Below are positions 40,129-50,090 of a stretch of DNA of 64,000 nt, one piece after another. Every line of letters starts with the position of its first letter. Position 1 is the first letter of the stretch. The notes below the pieces were generated by a model. The model worked only from the letters and a program-made list of their open reading frames with translations, was not told where the DNA came from and ran no database searches. Origin of the DNA: an uncultured Nitrosomonas sp. (GTDB lineage: Bacteria; Pseudomonadota; Gammaproteobacteria; Burkholderiales; Nitrosomonadaceae); the NCBI GenBank assembly GCA_949281375.1, contig CASDLT010000024.1, forward strand, positions 124,001-188,000. Direction: 5' to 3'. The translations under genes and the position numbers were made by a program.

Positions 40129-40995
40129 TTACGGATTGCGTTTAATCCATGCCCGATCACGCACAAAATGATTGGACTGAAAATCGCTCATCGCCTGATC
40201 GAGCTGTTCACGGGTATTCATCACGAAAGGACCATACCGCGCCACCGCTTCATGCAACGGCTTGCCGCTGATGACCAGCAAGCGCGCACCTTGTTTGCCG
40301 GCGGTAAGATCCAGTTCACCGTTATCTGCCCCAACGATCGCAAGCGAATGTTTCGGAATCTGCTGCTCATCCAATTGACCTGATCCTTCAAAAACATAGA
40401 TGAAATTATTATTCCCGGTCGGCAAACGATGCTGGAAATGCATGCCGGGATGCACTTGCACATCGTAATGGTTGACTTCGGTCAGGCTATCGACAATGGG
40501 GGCGACCGTATCCTTGAAACGCCCGATCAATACCTTAAGCGAATAATCGGCCGTGTTGATCACAGGAAAAGCATCAGCAGCATATTCCTGATATTCCGGC
40601 TGATCCATCTTATGCGCTGCCGGCAAATTGATCCAAAGCTGAAACCCTCGCATCAGACCATCTTTCTGTTTCGGCATTTCAGAATGAATGACCCCGCTGG
40701 CTGCCTTCATCCATTGCGCGGAACCCGGCCCCAAATCACCGCGGTTGCCCATGCTGTCCTGATGTTCCATGTGACCGTCGATCATGTACGTGAACGTGCT
40801 GAAGCCCCGATGCGGATGAGATGGAAATCCGGCGATATAATCCGCCGGGTTGTCACTGCTGATGTGATCAAACAGTAAAAACGGATCATATTCCCGCAAA
40901 ACCGGTGTGCCGATCGTGCGATGCACAGTCACGCCAGCGCCCTCGGGCACGGCGATTGCCGGAATGATGCGGACAGAATTCACTACGTTATCCAT
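40129..40995 (-). CDS. Pirin family protein
   Basis: A 288-residue bicupin. The N-terminal cupin carries the metal ligands in HPHRGFSTFTYMIDGHMEHQDS and VIHSE; the C-terminal cupin is more divergent. YhhW-type pirins can have quercetin dioxygenase activity, while others interact with enzymes or regulators; the substrate here is unknown. AAGGAG upstream supports the start. It is divergent from the LysR gene. Confidence 0.88.
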   Translation of the reverse strand: MDNVVNSVRIIPAIAVPEGAGVTVHRTIGTPVLREYDPFLLFDHISSDNPADYIAGFPSHPHRGFSTFTYMIDGHMEHQDSMGNRGDLGPGSAQWMKAASGVIHSEMPKQKDGLMRGFQLWINLPAAHKMDQPEYQEYAADAFPVINTADYSLKVLIGRFKDTVAPIVDSLTEVNHYDVQVHPGMHFQHRLPTGNNNFIYVFEGSGQLDEQQIPKHSLAIVGADNGELDLTAGKQGARLLVISGKPLHEAVARYGPFVMNTREQLDQAMSDFQSNHFVRDRAWIKRNP

Positions 40996-41032
40996 GGTCG
41001 TCTCCTTATTGATTCATTGTGTTCCGATTGCT

Positions 41033-41046
41033 TGATAGCATTATCA
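41033..41046. promoter_or_regulatory. Candidate LysR operator between pirin and LysR genes
   Basis: TGATA-GCAT-TATCA is a 14-bp perfect dyad in the 125-bp divergent region. It fits a LysR-type T-N11-A-like half-site pair, but only its position supports this. Confidence 0.35.
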
Positions 41047-41120
41047 TCGTTGTCATAATAAGAATAAACCCTGACAATAAGAAATGATTGTTCTGATAAA
41101 CACAACAATGGAAGTGGCTG

Positions 41121-42050
41121 ATGGATCGATTTGAAAACATGAATGCCTTCGTGCGGGTGGTGGAATCCGGCGGCATCAGCGCTGCGGCTGATCGCATGAA
41201 TATCGCAAAATCAGTGATCAGCCGGCGATTGAAAGAATTGGAACAGCACCTCGGCGTGGAATTGTTTCATCGCACCACGCGGCAAATGAATCTAACCGAT
41301 AGCGGACGTACATTCTATCAGCAGGCTGCGCGCATCCTGGCCGATATCCTCGAAGCCGAGCATGCGACATCGCAATTTCACGGGGCGCTGAAAGGCAATT
41401 TGAAAGTGGCATTGCCACTGAGTTTTGGATTGATGCATCTCGGGCCGGCCATCAATGAATTTCTGCAAACCCATCCGGACATCGAATTCGATCTGGACTT
41501 CAACGACCGGCACGTCGATCTGCTGGCGGAAGGGTTCGATCTCGCGATTCGCATCGCCAGCTTGCCGGATTCCAGCTTGATCGCGCGCCGTCTTGCGCCG
41601 ATCCAGACGATACTATGCGCCAGCCCGGCTTACCTCGAACGCACGGGCACTCCGCAGTCACCAGTCGAACTGATCGATCACCGCTGCATGGTATACAACC
41701 TGATCAGCAATCTCGAATATTGGAATTTATTCGATGCCGCCAATCAACTCATCAAAACCCGCATCACCCCTTACCTGAAAGCCAGCAACGGCGAATTCCT
41801 GCGTGATGCCGCCGTTGACGGCCAAGGCATCGTATTATTGCCGACCTTCATCGTCTACCGCGAAATCGAACGCGGCACGCTGGTGCCGATATTGACGAAC
41901 TATCATGCACCACCTCTGGCCGCATACGCCATTTATCCCCAAACCCGGCACCTTTCACAGCGCGTGCGGGCATTTGTGGATTTTTTGGTAAAACGGTTTG
42001 AGGGGGTGCCTTATTGGGATGGGTGCTTGGAAAATGCAGAAAATATATGA
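41121..42050 (+). CDS. LysR-type transcriptional regulator (AaeR/DmlR-like)
   Basis: A 309-residue regulator with an N-terminal winged helix-turn-helix (5-65; FVRVVESGGISAAADRMNIAKSVISRRLKELEQHLGVELFHRTTR) and a periplasmic-binding-like effector domain (about 90-295). It is divergent from pirin-doxX and is the natural candidate to control them. GGAAG precedes the ATG at 41121. The effector is unknown. Confidence 0.9.
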   Translation: MDRFENMNAFVRVVESGGISAAADRMNIAKSVISRRLKELEQHLGVELFHRTTRQMNLTDSGRTFYQQAARILADILEAEHATSQFHGALKGNLKVALPLSFGLMHLGPAINEFLQTHPDIEFDLDFNDRHVDLLAEGFDLAIRIASLPDSSLIARRLAPIQTILCASPAYLERTGTPQSPVELIDHRCMVYNLISNLEYWNLFDAANQLIKTRITPYLKASNGEFLRDAAVDGQGIVLLPTFIVYREIERGTLVPILTNYHAPPLAAYAIYPQTRHLSQRVRAFVDFLVKRFEGVPYWDGCLENAENI

Positions 42051-42179
42051 AAAGGAATAGTTGAGTCTTAATGCGAAATATTGTTGATCTTTTATTCCGA
42101 CAATCGAGCTTCTTAAAGTCAAGCTAATCGATTTGAGAAATGTCACTAATGTTGGCCCGAACTTCAGTTGATATCGGAA

Positions 42180-42986
42180 TTATGAATTTGTAGCACAAGC
42201 ACCTTGAATCGATGACGGCATCCCGGCAATCAATGAATTCAACTGAGGATTAAAGATGTAGTTAAGCGGTTTATCGGCTTGACCAAATGCCCACAAAAAC
42301 AATTCTGTTCCCAATGAGGATGGTTGGCAGACAATACCTCCTTCAGTGGCACCTGCATAAAGCTTAACTATTGACTCCTTGGAACCATATTGCCAATGGC
42401 TTTCAAGCATATTTTCTCCATGCAATCCCACAAAAACATGACTAAAAAAAGAATCAAGTTGTCCTAATTCGGTTTGTGAGAATTCCATAGCAGCAAGATA
42501 ACCGGAATACGGTATAAAGATTTGCATCTTGGGTCGATCTTCCATGTGTATAGACAATCCTTTCCCGGAGAATAGCTTACGAACGGTAGAATAGATCAAG
42601 CAGTGACTTCGAAGCTGATATGTCGACAGAGAATCAATAATTTTAGCAATGCGTGCCCCGCGGTCATCACGACCCTGCTCAGTCCTTGATGATGCCAATA
42701 CTCCCCCTAGATACTCAACAGCAAGATTATCATTTGAGAAAGAGCCTTCATCCAAGACAGTTTTCAGGACTTTTGGAGGAACTTCTCCCGCGATTTCAAT
42801 ACGATCACCTAACTTTTCCTCAGCATTTTTAAATATTCTTCCGATTGTCTCTACGCGTTTCTGAGTAAAATTTCGAAGGCCCTCTCCAAGGTAATCTGCG
42901 GTCGGACCAAGAATCTTTTGAATTCCATCTTTTCCCAAATACGCAGCTATTGCACCGAGACCTACTGTTGTTAATGGTTCAGGCAT
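42180..42986 (-). CDS. Abi-alpha/DUF4393-like protein
   Basis: A 268-residue soluble protein. I start at the ATG at 42986, which has AAGGAG five bases upstream. The N-terminal 110 residues (KILGPTADYLGEGL, then PPKVLKTVLDEGSFSNDNLAVEYLGGVLASSRT) resemble the Abi-alpha/DUF4393 family, whose members are often linked to abortive infection. The C-terminal 150 residues look like a separate alpha/beta domain that I do not recognise. It stands alone between unrelated housekeeping genes. A defence role is an inference from the family name only. Confidence 0.65.
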   Translation of the reverse strand: MPEPLTTVGLGAIAAYLGKDGIQKILGPTADYLGEGLRNFTQKRVETIGRIFKNAEEKLGDRIEIAGEVPPKVLKTVLDEGSFSNDNLAVEYLGGVLASSRTEQGRDDRGARIAKIIDSLSTYQLRSHCLIYSTVRKLFSGKGLSIHMEDRPKMQIFIPYSGYLAAMEFSQTELGQLDSFFSHVFVGLHGENMLESHWQYGSKESIVKLYAGATEGGIVCQPSSLGTELFLWAFGQADKPLNYIFNPQLNSLIAGMPSSIQGACATNS

Positions 42987-43178
42987 TCGCAACTCCTTAT
43001 AATTTTATTGAAATTATTATAATCTCAACCGAATAACTTGTTATTTGTTAGTTTATGAAAAGCTTAACTTTTAAAACACCGATAAGTATCCAATTTCCCA
43101 TCCACCGCATGATAGAATTCACCCTTAATTTTTGATTGAGTATCAGTTAATTTAATATTAAATCCCAGTTTCTCAAGC

Positions 43179-43382
43179 ATGATACAACTCACCATTAACG
43201 GTCAATTGCAGCAATTCGAAGCGCCGATCAATGTTGCGCAGCTCATCGATCACCTTGATTTGCACGGCAAGCGGATCGCCATCGAGCGCAATGGCGAGAT
43301 CGTGCCGCGCAGTCTGTTTTCGGAACAAATGCTAGCGCATGGCGATCAATTGGAAGTTGTCGTCGCTGTTGGCGGCGGCTGA
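43179..43382 (+). CDS. thiS: Sulfur carrier protein ThiS
   Basis: A 67-residue ubiquitin-like protein ending in Gly-Gly-Gly (VAVGGG), whose C-terminus is thiocarboxylated and donates sulfur for the thiazole of thiamin. thiG follows 48 bp later. I searched the upstream region for a TPP riboswitch and saw none. Confidence 0.94.
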   Translation: MIQLTINGQLQQFEAPINVAQLIDHLDLHGKRIAIERNGEIVPRSLFSEQMLAHGDQLEVVVAVGGG

Positions 43383-43430
43383 TTCTCGCGAATACTTCAA
43401 ACAGTCAATCAATACGTAGTAAATAATTTC

Positions 43431-44240
43431 ATGGACAACTTAGTCATTGCCGGTAAAACCTATAACTCCCGCTTATTGGTCGGCACGGGTAAATACAAGG
43501 ATTTTGACGAAACGCGCGCAGCCGTTGAAATGAGCGGCGCAGAGATTATCACGGTGGCGATCCGGCGCACCAATATCGGCCAGACGGCCGGTGAACCGAA
43601 TTTGCTGGATGTATTGCCGCCTTCGAAATATACCTTACTGCCGAATACCGCCGGGTGTTATACCGTCGACGATGCAGTGCGTACGCTGCGCCTGGCGCGG
43701 GAACTGCTCGACGGTCACAGCCTGGTCAAGCTGGAAGTGCTGGGCGATCCGAAAACGCTGTATCCGAACATGGTGGAAACCTTGAAAGCGGCGGAAATCC
43801 TGATCAAGGAAGATTTTCAGGTGATGGTGTATACCTCCGATGATCCGATCATCGCGAAACAGCTCGAAGACATGGGCTGCGTTGCCGTCATGCCGCTGGC
43901 GTCGCTGATTGGTTCCGGCATGGGCATTCTGAATCCATGGAATCTGCAGATCATCATCGATAACGCCAACATCCCGGTACTGGTCGATGCCGGCGTCGGC
44001 ACGGCATCGGACGCCACCATCGCAATGGAACTGGGTTGCGATGGCGTGCTGATGAATACCGCCATTGCCGCGGCACAAAAACCGGTTCTGATGGCGTCAG
44101 CAATGCGCAAAGCGGTCGAGGCCGGGCGCGAAGCGTATCTGGCAGGAAGAATGGCGAAAAAGCTCTACAGCGCCAGCCCCAGTTCTCCGACTGACGGCAT
44201 CATCACGCCTGCGCCACCCAGCGCAGCCCGATCCGCTTAG
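43431..44240 (+). CDS. thiG: Thiazole synthase ThiG
   Basis: A 269-residue TIM-barrel enzyme that condenses 1-deoxyxylulose 5-phosphate, dehydroglycine and ThiS-thiocarboxylate into the thiazole phosphate. The imine-forming Lys lies in the VKLEVLGD segment; phosphate-binding loops GVGTASDA and MNTAIAAA are clear. The end extends slightly into a Ser/Pro-rich tail. trmB follows 26 bp later. Confidence 0.95.
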   Translation: MDNLVIAGKTYNSRLLVGTGKYKDFDETRAAVEMSGAEIITVAIRRTNIGQTAGEPNLLDVLPPSKYTLLPNTAGCYTVDDAVRTLRLARELLDGHSLVKLEVLGDPKTLYPNMVETLKAAEILIKEDFQVMVYTSDDPIIAKQLEDMGCVAVMPLASLIGSGMGILNPWNLQIIIDNANIPVLVDAGVGTASDATIAMELGCDGVLMNTAIAAAQKPVLMASAMRKAVEAGREAYLAGRMAKKLYSASPSSPTDGIITPAPPSAARSA

Positions 44241-44266
44241 GAAACCGCACTCCGGCTTATAGTCCC

Positions 44267-44938
44267 ATGCAACATGCCATCCGCAGCTTCGTTCTTCGAC
44301 AGGGGCGCTTATCCAACGCGCAACAACGAGCCTGCGAAACGTTGCTGCCGCGCTACGGCATTCCCTTCAGCGAGAATCTGCTCGATCTCGATCACGTGTT
44401 CGGGCGGCAAGCGCCCAAGATTCTGGAAATCGGATTTGGCATGGGGGAAACCACCGCCACGATCGCACAGAACCATCCGGGAAACGACTACCTGGGCATT
44501 GAAGTGCATACGCCTGGTGTCGGCAGTCTGCTTAACCGCATCGACGCGCTCGGCTTGACGAATCTGCGCATCATCCAGCATGATGCCGTGGCGGTCATCC
44601 AGCATATGCTAGCTGCTAGCAGCCTGAATGGCATCCACATCTTTTTTCCGGATCCATGGCCGAAAGCCCGGCACCATAAACGCCGCCTGATCCAGCCCGC
44701 GCTGATCGCCAATCTATGCCAGCGCCTGAAACCGGGTGGATATCTCCATGCCGCAACGGATTGGGAGGAATATGCCATCCAGATGTTAGCCGTGTTCAGT
44801 CATGAGCCCCATTTGACCAATACCGCCGCAGACTACGCGCCAAGACCAGCCTACCGTCCGTTGACCAAGTTCGAACAACGCGGATTGAAGCTTGGACATG
44901 GCGTCTGGGATCTCATTTTTCGCAGAAATTCCGACTAG
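44267..44938 (+). CDS. trmB: tRNA (guanine46-N7)-methyltransferase TrmB
   Basis: A 223-residue Rossmann methyltransferase that makes m7G46 in tRNA variable loops. The SAM-binding motif [11 protein letters not shown] (near 57-67), the catalytic [16 protein letters not shown] segment and the C-terminal [12 protein letters not shown] tail match TrmB. It is commonly downstream of thiG in betaproteobacteria. Confidence 0.95.
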   Translation: MQHAIRSFVLRQGRLSNAQQRACETLLPRYGIPFSENLLDLDHVFGRQAPKILEIGFGMGETTATIAQNHPGNDYLGIEVHTPGVGSLLNRIDALGLTNLRIIQHDAVAVIQHMLAASSLNGIHIFFPDPWPKARHHKRRLIQPALIANLCQRLKPGGYLHAATDWEEYAIQMLAVFSHEPHLTNTAADYAPRPAYRPLTKFEQRGLKLGHGVWDLIFRRNSD

Positions 44939-45072
44939 AAAATTCCGAGAAGCGCTGCCGTTGAGCAGATTGCAAAAATCCGCTTCAAAGTGCTCATTTA
45001 CCGGCTTGACTGCATACGGCCAATCCCATCCAGCCGAATGCCACACACCGGATTTTCCCAATCTTACAGACG

Positions 45073-46848
45073 CTACTTCGTCAGCGGCCAACCAATCAAC
45101 AGCACCGTTATCGTCACAATCCCAGCAACGATATTCATCGGTATTCCCACTCTCAGGAAATCCGTGAAACGATATGCTCCCGGGCCATAGACCATCATGT
45201 TGGTTTGGTAGCCCAAAGGCGTGGCGAAACTGGCCGACGCCGCCATCATGATGGCAAACACAAAGGGATCATTGTTCAGATCCGCTTTCTCGGTGATTTC
45301 CAGCACGATCGGCAACATCAGAAGCGCAGCCGCGTTGTTGGTAATGACTTCGGTGAGAATCGAGATGGTGATATAGGTCAGAATCAGTAATAACCACGGC
45401 GTTCCGCCACTCAAATGGACGATATTTTCAGCCAGGAATTTGGCGACACCGGTTTTTTCCAGCGCCATTCCCAGCGCAAAAGAGGAAGCAATCGTTATGA
45501 TGACCGTCAAATCTAGGCTTTTTTCAGCCTGACTGGCTGAACAACAGCCAGTAATAATCATCAATCCAGCCCCGAGCAGTGCGCCATTCAACATGCTGAT
45601 CACTTCAAAACTGGCTGCCGTGATAATCCCTACAAGGATAAACCAAGCCAAATATGCCCGCTCGTGACGCGGTGATTCGGTATTCAGATCATTGATCAGC
45701 AGAAAGTCCTTGTTATAGCGCTGGCGAGTCACGAATGCCGGCCGCGCTTCCAGTAGTAACGTATCACCCGCTTGTAGAATGATGCTACCCAGATTACCTT
45801 TGATCCGCTCGCCATGCCGGGCTACGGCGAGGACGGCTGCGCCATAACGGGCGCGAAAACGGGCATCGCGAATCGCGTACCCTACCGCACTACAATGCAA
45901 CGAAACCACGGCCTCAACCAGACGCCGTTCGGGATGCCGCTCGGTAAAGGTCTGGGCGTGCCCTTCTTCAATGGAAGGAACGATGCCATTAATCCGCAAT
46001 AGATCTGAAATGGCGTCGGTGTCGCCCGCAAACACCAACCGATCGCCGCCTTGAAGTGCTTCATCGGGTGCCACGACGGGTAACGCAATCCCATTTCTTT
46101 CGATCTCAATCAGATATACCCGCTGTAAATGCCTTAACCCCGCTTGTTCAATCGTTTTACCGACCAGTGGGCCATTCGGCGCAATGGAAACCTCCAGCGT
46201 AAATTCGCGCAAATTGGAAAAAGCTTGACCCTGAGTTCGATCCGGCAGTAATTTAGGGAAAAACAGCCACATCAATAAAAATCCCGTAATAGCCACTGGC
46301 AAGCCTACCGCAGTGATCGAAAATAACGAAAAGCCCGGCTCACCCGTGAGCGTTTGATATTGACCGTTAACAATCAAATTGGTGCTGGTTCCGATCAAGG
46401 TCACCGTTCCACCCAGAATCGCCGTATAACTCAAAGGAATCATTAGCTTGGAAGGAGAAATGCCGATTTTGCGAGACCAGCTATAAATTGCCGGAATCAT
46501 CGTTGCCACGACGGGCGTGTTATTCAGGAAGCTGCTCAGGAATGCAACCGGCCAAAACATTCGGTTCAAAGCAGCCTGCGCGGTTTTAGGACGGCCTAAT
46601 AACGTATTCACCAGCAAATCGATCGCGCCGGAGGCGTGCATGCCCGCTGCGACCACAAACATGCCGGCGACGGTAATCAATCCGGAGTTACTAAAGCCAC
46701 CGAGCGCATCGGCACTGCTGAGAATTCCGGTGATACTCAATATCGTCAATGCTCCCACCATGATGAGATGCGGGCCGACGCGTGTAAAAATAAGCGCGGC
46801 CAATACCGTGATGCATAAACCCAGCGTAAACCAACCTTGCCATTCCAT
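45073..46848 (-). CDS. SLC13/DASS-type transporter with two TrkA-C domains
   Basis: A 591-residue inner-membrane permease. The N-terminal transport half (about 1-190), two central cytosolic RCK_C/TrkA_C domains (about 205-290 and 300-385) and the C-terminal transport half (about 400-590) are the layout of sodium- or proton-coupled anion (sulfate, dicarboxylate) transporters of this family. SNT-like motifs occur in ...LIGTSTNLIVNG and ...ITNNAAALLML. I start at the ATG at 46848 (MEWQGWFTLG). The substrate is not determined; sulfate or related anions are likely. It is divergent from a TauE/SafE permease. Confidence 0.85.
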   Translation of the reverse strand: MEWQGWFTLGLCITVLAALIFTRVGPHLIMVGALTILSITGILSSADALGGFSNSGLITVAGMFVVAAGMHASGAIDLLVNTLLGRPKTAQAALNRMFWPVAFLSSFLNNTPVVATMIPAIYSWSRKIGISPSKLMIPLSYTAILGGTVTLIGTSTNLIVNGQYQTLTGEPGFSLFSITAVGLPVAITGFLLMWLFFPKLLPDRTQGQAFSNLREFTLEVSIAPNGPLVGKTIEQAGLRHLQRVYLIEIERNGIALPVVAPDEALQGGDRLVFAGDTDAISDLLRINGIVPSIEEGHAQTFTERHPERRLVEAVVSLHCSAVGYAIRDARFRARYGAAVLAVARHGERIKGNLGSIILQAGDTLLLEARPAFVTRQRYNKDFLLINDLNTESPRHERAYLAWFILVGIITAASFEVISMLNGALLGAGLMIITGCCSASQAEKSLDLTVIITIASSFALGMALEKTGVAKFLAENIVHLSGGTPWLLLILTYITISILTEVITNNAAALLMLPIVLEITEKADLNNDPFVFAIMMAASASFATPLGYQTNMMVYGPGAYRFTDFLRVGIPMNIVAGIVTITVLLIGWPLTK

Positions 46849-47040
46849 TATTCTGACATCCCGAAAAAGTTTGAAATATACCGCACTCTGAATAAGGCCG
46901 AAAAAAATCAAACTAAAAAACATAATGCAGCGCGTTTATTATTCCTAAATGAATATAAGCATATCTCCGAATATTATTTCTCATACTCATTAAGTTCGAT
47001 TATATTTCGGAGCATTTTACAGTCGCTTTGGCATATTTCC

Positions 47041-48024
47041 ATGAAATTACGTAATCTCGATTTAACCTCCAACACCGTCAATGAAGAACACCAGCAACTT
47101 GGATTACCGCCGGTTGAAGACACCGTTTCCCATCTCGATGCGCACCCCTTTCTGAAGGCAGCAGTATGGTTCGCGGTGATTGTGCTGATTCTGCTGATCG
47201 GTTTCCTGATCGCCCGTTTTTTCCTGGCACAAGATTTGAACGATAGTTGGCAAATCATCAATGACACGCTCGACAGCAGAATATTTTGGAGTGCCGTCGC
47301 TGTTGGTTTTCTTGCCCAAGTAGTCGATGGCGCGTTGGGTATGGCGTATGGCGTGACAGCCACCACCTTTCTGCTGGCCTCCGGCGCAACGCCTGCTGCA
47401 GCGAGCGCAAGCGTGCATATTGCCGAAATTTTCACAACCGGGGTCTCTGGCATTGCGCATGCAAAATTCGGCAATGTCGATAAACAGTTATTTACCCGCT
47501 TGCTCGTACCCGGAATGATCGGCGGCATCCTTGGCGCAGTTCTGGTCACGCATGTCGATAGTACAGTATTCAAACCGTTCATTTCCGGTTATCTGATCTT
47601 ACTGGGCATTTACATACTCAGCAAAGCATTTCGTCAATTGCATATTCGCAAGGATGCGCCCAATCATGTCGGCAAGCTCGCCTGTTTTGGCGGGTTCATG
47701 GATGCAGCCGGTGGCGGCGGCTGGGGGCCTATTGTGACCACCACTTTGGTTGGCACCGGTAATGATCCCCGCACCACGATCGGCTCAGTCAACTTTGCAG
47801 AGTTCTTCCTGACCCTCACCAGCGCTGCAGTGTTTGCGCTATTGATGGAGACCGATACCTGGCCATTGATCGTCGGCCTGGTGTTTGGCGGCTTATTCGC
47901 GGCGCCTTTCGCTGCTTACCTGTGCAAGAAGTTTCATGCGCGCTCGTTGCTGATACTGGTGGGAGTGCTGATTACCACGATCAGTGGATATAACCTCTAC
48001 AAGGCTCTCATGCCTTTGCTGTAA
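47041..48024 (+). CDS. TauE/SafE (TSUP) family permease
   Basis: A 327-residue membrane protein with about eight helices in two repeats (GALGMAYGVTATTFLLA and GGFMDAAGGGGWGPIVTTTLV). TSUP proteins export or import sulfite, sulfoacetate or other organosulfur anions. I start at 47041 (MKLRNLDLTSN); there is no clear ribosome site and the frame is open upstream. Facing a DASS transporter, it may be part of a sulfur-anion exchange pair, but this is inferred from position. Confidence 0.82.
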   Translation: MKLRNLDLTSNTVNEEHQQLGLPPVEDTVSHLDAHPFLKAAVWFAVIVLILLIGFLIARFFLAQDLNDSWQIINDTLDSRIFWSAVAVGFLAQVVDGALGMAYGVTATTFLLASGATPAAASASVHIAEIFTTGVSGIAHAKFGNVDKQLFTRLLVPGMIGGILGAVLVTHVDSTVFKPFISGYLILLGIYILSKAFRQLHIRKDAPNHVGKLACFGGFMDAAGGGGWGPIVTTTLVGTGNDPRTTIGSVNFAEFFLTLTSAAVFALLMETDTWPLIVGLVFGGLFAAPFAAYLCKKFHARSLLILVGVLITTISGYNLYKALMPLL

Positions 48025-48030
48025 GGCTCC

Positions 48031-48070
48031 CAGGCAAAACAGTTCCAAAATTGTTGGGAATTTTTGCCTG
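48031..48070 (+). terminator. Hairpin downstream of the TauE gene
   Basis: CAGGCAAAA (48031-48039) pairs with TTTTGCCTG (48062-48070), with an inner TTCC/GGAA stem, seven bases after the stop. A second 9-bp hairpin around an AAAA loop follows at 48095-48116, just before a T-rich tract. The two together likely end the TauE transcript. Confidence 0.6.
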
Positions 48071-48140
48071 TCATTCGCTAAACTTGCTCAATCTAAGCGG
48101 TTCAAAAGAACCGTTTGCATGTTTTGATGACGGGAGCCTC

Positions 48141-48662
48141 ATGTTCACACGCTTTTTTATCATTCTGGCTGGTCTGGCGATCACAACCGCGAGTTTTGCA
48201 AATCAACACATCCGCTCTGGATTATGGGAAATCACCACCCAATCCGAGCTACTGGCATTGGTGCCGCACATTCCTTCTGACCAGATGCAGCAATTGAGTA
48301 CACTTGCCAAACGTTATGGCATAAAACTGCCCAAGGTAGAAAATGGCGCAGTCGTGTCCAAGTTATGCGTCACTGAGGCAATGGCGCAGCAGGACATTCC
48401 CACCTATTTTTACGAGAATCACTCCGGTTGCACTGTTAAAAATGCCAGCCGAACGGGCAATAGCTATAAGGCGAATCTGGTTTGCAACAACAAGCGCTTC
48501 AAAGGAAATGGCGTGGCAGAGGGTACATTGATCAATCCTCATCGATTCGAAGGGAGTACAGAGTTCGATAGCATCATCGAGGGCACTCCAGTTCCAGTCC
48601 ACGCAACCGTGCAGGGACACTGGATCGACGAGCATTGCACTGCAGTCATTCCGTCGCAATGA
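48141..48662 (+). CDS. DUF3617 family periplasmic protein
   Basis: A 173-residue secreted protein. The start at 48141 has GGGAG upstream and a signal peptide (MFTRFFIILAGLAITTASFA); the mature part opens with HIRSGLWEIT, the DUF3617 hallmark, and contains four Cys likely to form disulfides. The domain's function is unknown. Confidence 0.85.
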   Translation: MFTRFFIILAGLAITTASFANQHIRSGLWEITTQSELLALVPHIPSDQMQQLSTLAKRYGIKLPKVENGAVVSKLCVTEAMAQQDIPTYFYENHSGCTVKNASRTGNSYKANLVCNNKRFKGNGVAEGTLINPHRFEGSTEFDSIIEGTPVPVHATVQGHWIDEHCTAVIPSQ

Positions 48663-48746
48663 CACAACAAGGTGATCGAGCTTTTCCTAAGCAGGCGGAT
48701 AAATACTGAAACCTATCCCAAGAAGATCATCACGTATATATGACGC

Positions 48747-50030
48747 ATGAGATATTATCTCAAATCTTCCGGCTCTATATTCCTGATCTATTTATCGATT
48801 ACCACGTGTTACGCAACAGATTTTGGTGGCCTCAAGTTAAAATCTGTGGATGGAAAAGTCGAATTTGCGCTTAACGGCCGGGGACACTTCGATGTGCATT
48901 CGTTATACCCAGACTCAGCCAACGCGAATAATCCGGCATTTGGCAGCCAATTGCTCAGTAGCAACGATCGTGACGGATTTAATTGGCGCAGAACCTACGC
49001 CACCCTGACAGGAAAAATCTACGGCGTCAATTTCAAATTTGAGAACGATTTTGCCATCAATGCCACTACCGAATTTCCGCACAGCCTGCGCGAAGCCTGG
49101 GTCTCTGCAAAACTCGGGCCTGGCCAGCTCACAATAGGGCAATTCAAGCCCTACCGGGGTCTGGAAGAAATCACCAGTTCCAATGAACTCACGCTTATGG
49201 AGCGACCTTCCACTTCATCGACCGGGATCTATAACGGACGACAATTTCTTACGGGATTCGGTTACCGGTCACTGATCAGGGACAACATTGGATTGGGTGT
49301 CCATGTCATGAGCCTGGCGCACTTTGGTCAGCCGGTTGAAGGAATTTCCTATGGCGGTCGCGCCGTTTGGCTCCCGATCGATCAAGCGGGCCATATTCTT
49401 CATCTCGGCCTGTCTTTAAGCCGAGACACTACCGACAAGCATTCCATTTCGGCAAAGATCGTGGATGTTTATGGCGGACGTCAAGGTATTAGTCAACATC
49501 TCGGAACCGCCGGAGCAGGCGATGCTTCATCGGGCAGCCCAAGCCAATCGACCATTTCCACCGAATTGGCTTATTCGATCAATTCACTTACGCTGCAAGC
49601 GGAGTATGCGCTCGCAAAACTGGATCACACGCATTCAGTCAACCAGGAAATCAGGGATTCCACGATTCAGGCTTTTTATCTGCAAGGGAGCTGGTTCGTT
49701 ACCGGCGAGCAGGCGGTGTACAAGAAAGACCGGGGAGCCTTTGGAAAACCTAAACCCACTCGCGGATGGGGTGCCCTTGAGCTTGCGGGACGTTACGATT
49801 TTGCAGAAAACCTGCAGCAAAGCCGGATCGATGATCCGTGCCGGACAAGTACATCAAAATGCCAGGTTCAAGTGATCACCTTCGGCGTCAATTGGTATCC
49901 CACTGCCAATATCCGGTTCATGCTGAACTATTACATTTCTGAAGCTATGCTGGGAACGTTGGGTCTGGGTGTGACGCCTCATAAAGATCACTTATCGACG
50001 TTATCATTCAGAACGCAGATAAACTTTTGA
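48747..50030 (+). CDS. Phosphate-selective porin O/P family outer-membrane protein
   Basis: A 427-residue OprO/OprP-type porin with a signal peptide (about 1-23) and a 16-18-stranded beta barrel ending in Phe. The N-terminal ALNGRGHFDVHSLYPDS and central FNWRRTYATLTGKIYGVNFKFENDF and LRQAWV-like (LREAWVSAKLGPGQLTIGQFKPYRGLEE) blocks are typical. Although named for phosphate, the family includes anion and polyphosphate channels of other specificities. No pho box was sought further than the immediate upstream region. Confidence 0.88.
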   Translation: MRYYLKSSGSIFLIYLSITTCYATDFGGLKLKSVDGKVEFALNGRGHFDVHSLYPDSANANNPAFGSQLLSSNDRDGFNWRRTYATLTGKIYGVNFKFENDFAINATTEFPHSLREAWVSAKLGPGQLTIGQFKPYRGLEEITSSNELTLMERPSTSSTGIYNGRQFLTGFGYRSLIRDNIGLGVHVMSLAHFGQPVEGISYGGRAVWLPIDQAGHILHLGLSLSRDTTDKHSISAKIVDVYGGRQGISQHLGTAGAGDASSGSPSQSTISTELAYSINSLTLQAEYALAKLDHTHSVNQEIRDSTIQAFYLQGSWFVTGEQAVYKKDRGAFGKPKPTRGWGALELAGRYDFAENLQQSRIDDPCRTSTSKCQVQVITFGVNWYPTANIRFMLNYYISEAMLGTLGLGVTPHKDHLSTLSFRTQINF

Positions 50031-50090
50031 CACAACCGTAAGAATTGCCAGGCACACTGATAGCAGAATCAGCGAATCAAGTACACAGCC

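Noticed and set aside
43000..43178. TPP riboswitch upstream of thiS
   Set aside because: No CUGAGA or other conserved TPP aptamer segments were found.
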